DNA of 64,000 nt from Myrmaecium sp. VS I D KN 1. Its lineage: Eukaryota; Ascomycota; Dothideomycetes; Valsariales; Valsariaceae. The translations under genes were made by a program, and so were the position numbers. A model generated the notes under the pieces. It was given only the letters and a program-made list of their open reading frames with translations. It made no database searches and was not told the DNA's origin. The first letter of the stretch is position 1. Each line of letters begins with the position of its first letter. Positions 35,401-45,218 of the stretch are shown here, piece after piece. The stretch is from contig JADQAV010000036.1 in the NCBI GenBank assembly GCA_019775845.1, positions 1 through 64,000 of the forward strand. Reading direction: 5' to 3'.

Positions 35401-38400
35401 GGAGGAGAAGCACTGATCAATGGAAGGCATGCTGGCTGGCGAAGGAGCGCATGTGCAAGGCCCGCACCGCGTTTGTCTGCCATCCGTGCGGTACGGTGCA
35501 GCATGCGGTGGGTTGTGTTGGAGGTATCATCTTGTACGTGTAGTGTCAAGGCTGGGTATCCTCCCCTCCGTACATAGGTGTCTTCGTGTTGGTGGCTGCG
35601 TCCGCACCTCAGGAATAGCGTCCCACGATGGCCGGCTAGAAGCAGAGCCGTTGAGCAGGCCATAGGCGAAGGACGGCGAACGGGGAGGAGTATTGTACAT
35701 ACGACCGCTGGAGCAGGGCCGAGTAGTGAGCGAAGAAGGTGGTGGTGGTGATGATGAAGGGGGTAAGGGTGGAGATGATGGCAGGGCGGAAGGGCTGATC
35801 ATCGACCGAAACGTTCACCCCTTGTGGGCTGGGCGGAGGGCAGGGCTTCCCAGACTTCCTAAAGCGGCCGTTACTGCCACCGGGGAGGCGTTGCAGCATT
35901 GCCCAGGGGACTCCTTCGCTGTTGTTGCGGGCTGGTACTTTGCTGGTACTGGCGGATACTGGCCTGGTACTGAGAGAACTGATGCTCGGCAGGTCGGCTG
36001 GAGTTGAGTTGGCTTGGCACTGGGCTTGTCCACTTGTCCACCTCCCATCCGAGGCCGAAAAGCCGCAGGTGGGGCCGGCGTTGTCCCGGAGGTATTTGTA
36101 TTTCATTCTCGCGCTGCCATTGGCGCCACCGGCGGCCCTGAGGATTCCCGAGGCGTCGGCGCCATTGCGTTCCCCTGCGGACCTGAACCTTCAGGTTACC
36201 TTTACCTCTTCGGCCTCGTTAACCTAGGTTCCTCTACTCGAGGTCGTCTGCCTTCTCGAATTACTCCTGCCTTCCAGCCTCCTTGCCTTTGCTCCTTGCC
36301 GAAGGTTTACTTTGCGTTAAACCGGTGACGGAGCCGGACCGGCAGGGAATGATGGACAGAGCCGCTGGCGCCATTCGTGATGGTAGTGGTGATGATGATG
36401 CCCTCATCCGCCGCCGTTCTCTCCCCGGCCGGTATACAATGCACAGGCAAGTAATTCATCTGGCGCGCTCTGCTATGGTGCTCCTACACGCAGACATCTC
36501 GGCGTCAGCGGGCATGCAGTTTTGTGCCTCCTTCTCCTCCAGGGCTTCAACCACCTCAAAGGTCTGCCACTTGCGCGCCTTGCCCTGGGATCCCAGCCTC
36601 TCCTGCCTGCTCTGTGTGCTCCTCCCCCCTCCGACGATCTTAGGTCCGTCCGTCCGTCGCCCACGCCGCCGCCCGCTCGCCCACCCACTTCGCCAGGCCC
36701 TGTACGAAGCCTGTAGCCGCCCGTCCACCCTCTCGACCCAAGCCGCTGGATGGGTCGCGGGAGCCAAGTTTGCAGGCTTTCCGCTCGCCCAACGGTCACG
36801 GAAACCGGCCTTCATCCGCCGCTCGCCCGTTTTCCCCCTTTCCTCTCGAAACGGTGACAGAGCGTTTCGAGAGTCAGCCTTGGACATGCGGAGTAGGTCG
36901 TCATGACTTCAGTGGTCTACTAATGTATCGCACATCCTCCATCGCTCGATTGCGAGCTAGGTATGTACTCTCTCCCCTCTCACGACAGTCGGAAGCACTG
37001 GCCTTTCTCTGGCATGGAATGTACGCATCGTCGAGCTGAAAGACAGGCGCATTCGCGCACAAATGAACCCATCTCGAGTTTTTTTGCCTTTGACCCGGCA
37101 TGTGCGCGCGGCGATCAAAATCAGAAACGTGCGCTACGAATCCAGCGAGCTAAGGTACGCTTCCAATCCCAAACCGGCCAAAGGAGTCGTTTGATCGTCA
37201 TTGCCTCTCTCGCTCTTCCACGCTCCAACCGACGCTTGCCGCTCACAACGTCCACCACGGCTACGCTAGACCGGTGGGTGCAGGTGGATCATGATCTCAT
37301 CCGCTCCTTCGCAAAACTCCTTGCGGACGTAGGAGTTTGTACATACGTAGGGGAAGGAAAGAAGAGGGGCTCTCGCTTGTGCGTTTCGTTTCATGAGAAT
37401 TTTCGCTGGAGGGAGGGGGGTTTGCCCAAGCGGCTGCTTGTCATCCCACGTTGCCGGCCAGCGCCCCTCCCCCCACCCGCCGCCCACTAGCAAGCACTGA
37501 CATGTTGCCAATGGTCAAGGCGCGATCCCGGACGGTTATCCGTGTGGTTGTGCAAAGATGTTGTGGCGGCCCGGCGTCAGGACGAACAGAAAAAGAAAAA
37601 CCCACAACCCACCAGTAGGAGGAGGGCTTGCATCTATCCAGCATGGCCGAGCGAAGGGCCGACTAGTTTAAGGGATGGGATGGGGGGCGTCTGCAGGCCA
37701 TGAGGATGCCTGCACAGCTGAGGTATGCCACGAGTTTTTTCGGGACGGAGGGGGTTGGTGTGTGGAAGGACGCGGATGCTATTCTTGCAGATTGTGACCC
37801 TGCCTGCTACCGAGATCCCTGGAGATCAGGGATGGAGTTGTCCCTTTCGCCGAGGGAAAACAGGCTGGGCTGAGGCATATCTCCAGTTATAGTATCTCGA
37901 CATCCCCCATTGATTGATGCCCCAGCAAGCCCTAGGAGTAGCCGAAAGGAAGTCCAAGGTGGAAAGATGAGGGGTCAGGAATACTAACGAACGGCGTCGT
38001 CGGATGGCGGCCTTTTTCCACATGGGGCACGTCAGGATTCCTAACCCCTACAGCGCGTGTTGTGTCAAAAGCGAATGAGGTATAGAGTAGGATGGAGGAG
38101 CGAGGCTGACGCATCGTTAAGCGACGCCACTCCTGTATCCCTTTCCCCCCCATGTCCCCCCCATGCCCATCCATCTCGTAGGTACAAGGTACACACTATT
38201 GACATCCTGTGTTCAGGCGCCCGGGGCGGGTCAGGGTGCACAAAACATTCAGTTCGTGTCGCGCGAGGTCTTCCGGTTTCCAGGATACACGGCCCTCTCG
38301 CCGCCAACAACTGCTGCGCAGTCCGGACGGGGGGCCGCCTCGTGCAAGGGAACCCAGGAAGGGAACATTGACGGATTCCGCGGACGCAACCGGGGGGAGC

Positions 38401-40739
38401 GGGGAGGAGGACGAAGGGGGTGTCCCTCGTCTTTTCTTCACCTTCGGCCGGGAACCGTGGTGTCGGGCAGGGGCGTCGGCGCGCTTGGTTGGCTGCGCGC
38501 GCGATACGTACATACATGGCAGGGCGTACGAAACGGTGCGATTCGAGCATGTCATGATGGCTGGAGGGCACACGAATGGTTCGTGGATGTTGCAGACGGG
38601 TAGGCCGAAGGTACATTTCCTGGGGAGCGGGGAAGTCCCCGTCCGCTTCTTCGCTCACGATGCGTGTGCATCCTCCACTATCCGTACATACCTTGCCTTC
38701 ATTATGGCCGAGCAGCGCGTTTGGGGGGTCCCTCGTCCGTGACGCTCGCTCGACGCTGCTTTTGCTCGGCGACGCTCGAGATGCGTTGATGCGCGCTGCA
38801 ATGCCCGCGGGGTTGATGTGCGTCTTGTCGTGTGCGTGGGTGCATCTGCCATCTTGCTTTCCCTTCCACTCGCCGTTCGGCCGATGAAACGGGGGCATGG
38901 ACGGAACCATGCGCTGCCGAGGAAATAAAAAAAAGAGAGGATCATAGACATCGCACCGTGCCAGCGATCGCTCGCTCTTCTGTGATGCCATTGGGGAGTG
39001 CGCGCAACCCCCGCGCGCTGGGGCATTCCCGGCCCCGAATGGTGCCGCCATGGCGACGAAATCCAGGTTGAGGGTTGTTCATCGTGCACCATCCCCCCGC
39101 GAAAGAGGATGGATGGTGGACGATGGATGTGCAGGTGAGCAGACGAGGGCGGTAGGTAACGCGGTCACGACAAGCCTCCTTTTCCCCATCTCCTCTCCTC
39201 TCCTCTCCTCCTCTCTCCCCTCCATGAACATGACTAAACCCGCGGTGATCCTGCACGTTGTTGCCCCTGCTTCCTTTCATGCAGCAAAGCGGTCAGCGAC
39301 CGGGAAGCGGCCAGGGCCCCACCGTCCATCATCCCGCGAGGGTGCGAGGGAGGGCGATGTGCAACCAGGGCTAGCGCCATCCAAGCGTCTCCAAGCGCTG
39401 AATCTTTCGGACCCGGCGATCTGGTTTGTGCCCAGCAGCCCAAGGGCTGGCTAGCAGCCGGGCAGTGCCAGCGCCGGTGCCAACGCCTGTGCCCAGAGTG
39501 CCAGTGCCGGCCGGCGGTGCGAGTTGCGAGTGCGAGTGACAGTCGCTCGAGCAAAGTGTGTGTGTGTGAGCGAACGACGACAAATACTTTTGCTTTTGGG
39601 CGGAGAGGCCCGGGCATGTTCGCAGCCTACTACCCTACTACTATACTAGTCCTGTACCTTCATACAGTAGGTATGGCGCGCCGCCGCTCTCCTCGCCCAG
39701 CCCGCCATCCCATAAGAATTCCTCGGGACCAGATTCCCCCCCCCATATCCCCTCTCATCTCAAAACATCCTCAACGGCTTTTGGTCCTGACTTCCCCTGA
39801 AACTAGCCCTCACTTCCCCTCCCTCCAGCAAGTACCTTTACCTCACGGCTCCTAGCCGGCTCCTTTTGAGATACACCTGGTCGTTGGGGGACGTTGTTGC
39901 GGCGCCGCGAAACAAGCGTCGAGCCTTCCCGAACTGTGCCAGCGTTCAGCCCACCCACCCACCATCCAACCACCCACCACCATTCACGACTCCCTCACTG
40001 CCTCACTCACCCACTCAAGACTCCCCCTCCCCCCTCGCCGACGCACTCACACCAAGAGCAAGCGCCCGTTTTTATACGCTTTTGCGTCTTCTAGTCACCC
40101 CGTCGTTTACCGGCCAAGGAAGAAATTAGGTCTCGGCCGCGGGACGGTGCCGGGTACGGACAGCAAGACCGTTGGGGGATTGCATCGCTTCGACCGGGAG
40201 AGCGAACTCACTCACGCACCCCTCGAGAAACCTACAGTACTACTACCTACTACTGTACCTTTAACCACGTTGCTGTAGCCGGAGGGAAAGTGGCAGCAGC
40301 TTCCGTCCTCCGAGCACCGGCTCCACCCCAGCCCAGCTCAGCAGCCTGAACACCTCCATCCCAAACTGCCCCCCAAATCCATTCGTGTTAAAACCGGTGC
40401 GGCTGCGCTGGGACCCGTTCACACTACGACCAGCCCACCAGCCGACGCATCCACCACCCAGCCGTTTGCTAGGTACCTACCTGCTCCTAGCATCTGGCGG
40501 CGCTGCCTCGAGTCTCCTCCTCACACGGACCAGGCCGATTAGCCCCAGCGCCATCAATCTCATTGCCCGTGCGGACCTACGTTAGATATAATACTTCCGA
40601 TCTCCCACGAGGAAGCAGCCGCCTGCCCGTCGTCGCTACTTCAACCTTATTCCTCGCCGCCAGCGGCCATCATTAAACTCTCTCTCAACGGCGTGAGATT
40701 GCGCCCCCGTTTATCAACAGTCAACAGAAGGTAGAAAAC

Positions 40740-40870
40740 CCGTTTCCTGTCCCTCCAACTCTCTTCCCTTCTGCCTCCCACTCGCTCGCCCGTTTACCCC
40801 ACATCACCACCACCACCACCACTCCTCCTCCCTCTCCTCCCTCCCTTCTGACCACCGTGTAATATTATTG
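40740..40870 (+). promoter_or_regulatory. Pyrimidine-rich leader of the Myb gene
   Basis: A dense CT-rich stretch with CAC triplets precedes the Myb coding region by about 250-370 nt. CT-rich tracts near transcription starts are common in filamentous fungi. The exact start site cannot be read from sequence. Confidence 0.45.
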
Positions 40871-41032
40871 TACATTCCTTCCGTCATTACAGTCCTTTCC
40901 TATCAACCAGTTCCACGTTCGCTTCATCTGAAACAGTTACGTTCATCTCTGCATTCAAAAGTCTGACCTCCTTCCCCTCCCAACGAAGCACATGGTCGCC
41001 GCCGTTCTTCAGACATACTGACAGTCCCACAG

Positions 41033-42384
41033 TGACCGATCCGAGAGCCTTTCAGGGCGCTCATAGTCATCACTATCCCTATCCTCCTGGCCAAATCCCT
41101 CATCCGGCACACATGGTTGTCCCCGTGCATCGACGGGGCCCGTGGTCCCAGCACGAAGATCATGCGTTGCTCGAGCTCGTTGCGCAGCAGGGCGCCTCGA
41201 ATTGGGTGCGTATCGCGGCTTCCATCGGCACACGATCGCCCAAGCAATGTCGAGAGAGATACCACCAAAACCTAAAGCCGACCCTCAACCACCAACCGAT
41301 CACCGCCGAAGAGGGTGAGCTCATCGAGCAGCTGGTGCAAGAGATGGGCAAGCGGTGGGCAGACATTGCCCGCCGACTCAACGGACGAAGCGACAATGCT
41401 GTCAAGAACTGGTGGAACGGTGGGCAGAACCGTCGCAGACGGGGCAATGCGGATAGACGGGGAGATTCGTCGCGCAACGCTTCCCAGGAGGCCCAGCAGC
41501 CTCAGTATGAGCCGCAGGCTCATCACATGGCCAACACTCAGAGCACGCCTTACCCGCCTGCCCATCATGCGATGCATCACGCAAATCCTTCCGTGTACAA
41601 CTCCAGGCACGGCTATCCCACGACAACGGCCCCTGAGATACCATTTTACAACCATCAACGGCTACCAGCCGTCGAGATGCAACAGTATCATGACTCGAGA
41701 CAGCAGCACCCCGGATACCATCCTCACTACAATGTGCATCCGGTCAACCTGCCTCCCCCGACCGCTCAACCATCACATACTTACGCCCTACCACACCGAC
41801 CGCAGGCGCTGGACCTCCACGCTGCATATCTAGATCACAAGGGCAGGCCCTTCCATACGCCGCAACCTTCACCTACCGAAAGATCCATCGGTTCGAGTGG
41901 AGATGCTCCTTCGCTCATCACTGACAATGGCTCAGAGACCCGCTCGCCACACTCCGTTCCATCGCCGAACCAGGGTGGGCTTCCGCCGCTCATCGGAGAC
42001 CGGAGCGACCGACGACTGTCAAGCGTGCGGCATCTGCCGACGTCCGGCTTCGCGGCTGAAGATGACGAGAACGCTGGTGAGAAATCCGCGGACCAGAGGA
42101 GAGCGTCTCTTCAGCTCCCTCTACCACAGGACGCTCAGTCGCGTCCCGCGTTTCACGAGCCGGTCTGGTCAAGGAACTCGAATGAGCAACTGCGGACGCC
42201 CTCTGCGGCACCATCGCGATCAGTATCTGGACAACTGCCCCTACCCGACTTCAACACACTGTCTCATCTCCCGGCGCCACGGTTGTCTTCCTCTCCACAA
42301 CAAACCACTTCAAAACCGGAGCCTCCGTCACCAGGCTCTGAGCACAGAGATAGCCGGATGAACCTGGCTGCCATGCTCAGCTGA
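41033..42384 (+). CDS. flbD: R2R3 Myb transcription factor, FlbD-like
   Basis: The first in-frame ATG is at 41113, giving 423 residues. The frame is open and coding-like from 41033 (DPRAFQ, then HHYPYPPGQIPHPAH). An intron acceptor CCCACAG ends at 41032, so the start may lie in an upstream exon or be a split ATG. Two Myb repeats follow HRRGPW directly. R2 has the W-spaced helices ending KQCRERYHQNLKP. R3 runs from the PITAEEGELIE helix to RSDNAVKNWWNG, followed by a basic NRRRRG tail. The remainder is Pro/His/Ser-rich and disordered. This is the architecture of Aspergillus nidulans FlbD and Neurospora rca-1, nuclear regulators of conidiophore development, with FlbD acting with FlbB upstream of brlA. 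Myb identity is certain; FlbD orthology is likely. Confidence 0.85.
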
Positions 42385-43648
42385 GCACGCCAGGAGTGTC
42401 AGCGCGGCGTTCCATGGCTCTGCCTTATTTTTTCACGACCTTCCGTTTCTCAAGACCCGTCACGTCTCCATCCACTATTTTTGGCTCCTCACCGGAGGAA
42501 AGCCACAATCCAATAATATACCCAAACGGATCTGTCCCCGATTACGCCACTTATTCGTTGTCCGATCTCCCTCGGCAATCTCATCTCATTTGTTTCCGCC
42601 GCGATCGACTTCAGGGTCCTCCACGAAAGTACCCAGCACCATGGTACTTGCAACCCCTTCTTCGTTGCGCTTTAGCGTACCAAACTCTCTCTCTCTCTTT
42701 CCTCGCCACATGATACCATGAGGGGGGTTTTGTTTGTTTGGGCCTTGGCCGAGGTTTCATTCATACCTTTTTCTAATTATTCTTACGATTCTTCTCCTTT
42801 ACCATTCATACGCATCTGAAAGAGGGGGGAAGAATCTCGACCGTCTCGTCGGCCTCGAGAACAGAAGGGGAACGCGTGTACGGGGAGAGGGCGATTTCTT
42901 AGCGGCCGAGGTAGGCTGCCACGCTTGCATCTGATGAAATGACTCAAGCCATCTTTGTTTTTGCGTTCTCTTATGTTGTGTGGGTCAATGTTTGTTGTTT
43001 TGTTGTTTTGTTTTCTCCTTTTCTTTGCTTCTACAAAAACCTAATCTCGCTTAGATCTCCTTTTTCTTCTTCTATCATTCTTCTTTTAATTTCTTTATGT
43101 TGTTGTTTATTTTGCATCTTCTAATCGTCGTGGCTTCTTTCTTCTTAAAACCTTTGTTATCTTCTTTGTTTTTGTTTTGTTTTGTTGTTATGTTCATCAG
43201 GATATACCCATAGCGTGTGGAAGAGTTGGTTGTTTTCTCTTTCTTACTCTTCTCAATGGGGACGACCTTTTGTCTTGTCTGATCCCTAATATCCGCCGGT
43301 CTTGCTCGTCTATGGGGGATCGGCTCTAATACCTTATTACTATAATGATCACTCACTACTTCTCATGCATTGTCTTGTACTATATCCTGCATGCATGTTG
43401 CTCTAGCTTGCGCCTCAATAGAGTGAGGATGGATCGAGAATGGTTATGTCTTAGTACTGCTCCAGGATAGTCTGCCACGAAGCCATTCTGCTCTCCTCGC
43501 CCTTCACGGCTCTTTGCCCGGTTCACGCGCCGGTGTGTGTGGCTCCATACCCTCTCATCGCCTGTTTACGTCTTATCATCTGCCTCCAGTTTTTGAAGTG
43601 GAAAACGAGCACGCGAGCGTCACAGGGGCGAGGCTTTGCATCCTTTCC

Positions 43649-43695
43649 TTCTTCTTCTTCTTTTTCTTTTTTTTTTTTTTTTTTTTTTTCCCCCA
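43649..43695. repeat. CTT / poly-T / poly-C low-complexity run
   Basis: CTT triplets grade into an almost uninterrupted T-run ending in CCCCC. Length may be unreliable in the assembly. Confidence 0.85.
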
Positions 43696-44171
43696 CGGCG
43701 TGCCTCGCTTTCTTTTGTCCTTTATCGCTCACTCAGGGCAGGACTGCCGGGGGATGAGGGGGGGGTTGCGAGCTACTATTGTGCATGACTATCGTGGACC
43801 CCGACAACTATGTACAGTATGTATTGCGGCTGTGAAGTGGTGATTGAGGGTGTCTTGGTCACCATTTTTTTGTTTTTTGTTTTCTTTCCTTCTTCTTCGC
43901 TGTGGCGTCTCTCCTTCCGTCCTCATCTGGGAGATAAGAAGAGGAAGAAGAAAAGGGGAAAAAGAAAGTACCATTAAAATAAACAAAAAGAAGATGTGTT
44001 ATTACCGGCAGGTCATCCAGCCAAAGCCGAACACGATCCGATCCGATGCGATCAGATCCACAGCGACGACGACGATGTTCGGTTGACAAATACGTACAGA
44101 TTCGTGTAACCTTTTTCTTTTACTTTTTGCTCTCTGCTCCACCATGAAATGCAATGCAGACATCTGGCGCA

Positions 44172-44302
44172 GCCGATGGTTAGCGTACTCTCATGCACGT
44201 CTTGTTACAGGGAAAAAGCAGCTTCGGTATAGCTTTCTATTGGCCTGAACAGGGATTAAAAGCCACCCGTCGGCAAAAGCAAACAGAACGCTAACCATCG
44301 GC
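44172..44302. repeat. Perfect 15-bp inverted repeat, 101-nt spacer
   Basis: GCCGATGGTTAGCGT at 44172-44186 is repeated exactly as its reverse complement at 44288-44302. The spacer contains a smaller potential hairpin (AGCTTCGGTATAGCT). A chance match of this length at this distance is unlikely in 64 kb. It could be the stem of a structured RNA or the ends of a miniature element. No flanking target-site duplication is obvious. Confidence 0.6.
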
Positions 44303-44724
44303 CGTGGTAATAGACTGTATGTATGCACTTGGCCCTCCCTTCCGCCGCCACAAATCCATACTGTCGGATCTTCATCTTTTTTTCCCTTCCCTGCCTCTCC
44401 TCCTTACATACCTCTCCTACGAATGTCGATAATGATGATGGCGAAGAAGTCCTATTTGATCGGACCGAAGAAGGAATACGTACCATGTCCCATGTACCCA
44501 AGTACATGTAAATGGTACATGTCAGTCTTCATCCAGAAACGCAGGGCCCCGGGGGGAGGAGGAGGGAATATGTAAGGCAGGCCCGGAGGGGAAGAGTTAA
44601 GCGGGAAGGATTGCATTGCGTTGGGGTCGATGAGGCAAGGGCAAGGGTGAACAGTAAGGGTGTACGGGCAAGGAGCAGAAACCGGCCAGCCGACGCACAT
44701 GAGGCGCCCGGGCTGGGCGTGGCG

Positions 44725-44747
44725 GGCATGGCATGGCATGGCATGGC
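44725..44747. repeat. (GGCAT)n pentanucleotide tandem
   Basis: About four consecutive GGCAT units; a short simple repeat. Confidence 0.8.
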
Positions 44748-45218
44748 GGATGGATGCAGCGTGCGTGCGTGGGGAGGCGTGGGAGGGAGGGAGGATTGGT
44801 TTATTGCCTGAGATATGAGGCATAAAACACTGCTCGAGGGTTCTCAGGCAACGACATCTTCCAGCCTTTCCACCTTTTGCGGCCTCAGGTTTCCGTCCCT
44901 TAACCACAACTCTTTGACGACGACGACGCTCACTCTCCGCGCCAAGCACCAAGCATCCAACCTCAACCGCCATCTCTCATCCATCCTCAGCCGCGTCTCC
45001 ATCGCCCGGGATGCCCACCGTGCCCACCGTGCCGTCGTTCGCATGAGGCTGAAGTTCCTCTGATACTCACGAGCTAGGTACCAGGGACTACCCGCTTGGG
45101 AGTACCTAGGAGTATCTGCATTCCTCCTACCTCTGATTCACCTCATCCACCTTACTACTCCACCTCCTCTCTCGCCTCCTCCTTTCTTTTCTTTTCCTTC
45201 CATCACATCCCTTATGCA

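Larger units (their letters stand above)
27034..41031. other. 14-kb gene-poor block upstream of the Myb gene
   Basis: No frame in this block has a recognisable domain, a plausible multi-exon structure or consistent coding character. It holds simple repeats (CAC/CCG near 29377-29420, GGAAGG near 29890), short direct repeats of GGTACTGGC type near 35930-35985, and a GTGCCAGYGCC-like cluster near 39457-39510. GC content is not depressed, so it does not look like RIP-degraded transposon DNA. The last kilobase is increasingly pyrimidine-rich (40740-40870), as expected of a long promoter/leader. The longest frame is 38065-39051 on the minus strand. Non-coding transcripts or long regulatory DNA for the Myb gene are possible but unproven. 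Confidence 0.55.
42385..45218. other. Intergenic region with inverted repeat and T-runs
   Basis: About 2.8 kb lies between the Myb stop and the MTC6 start. The first kilobase is T-rich, with TTTTGTT repeats around 42720-43190, consistent with a long 3' untranslated region. A C/T run sits at 43649-43689, a 15-bp perfect inverted repeat at 44172-44302, and a GGCAT tandem near 44725-44747. No protein gene is supportable. Confidence 0.5.

Noticed and set aside
27034-41031. RIP-degraded transposon as explanation of the gene-poor block
   Set aside because: Base composition is not AT-shifted, and no reverse-transcriptase, integrase or transposase remnants or long terminal repeats are visible.
44158-44215. 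tRNA-like D-arm near the inverted repeat
   Set aside because: D-stem-like pairing exists, but there is no anticodon stem or T-arm; the larger 15-bp inverted repeat describes the region better.
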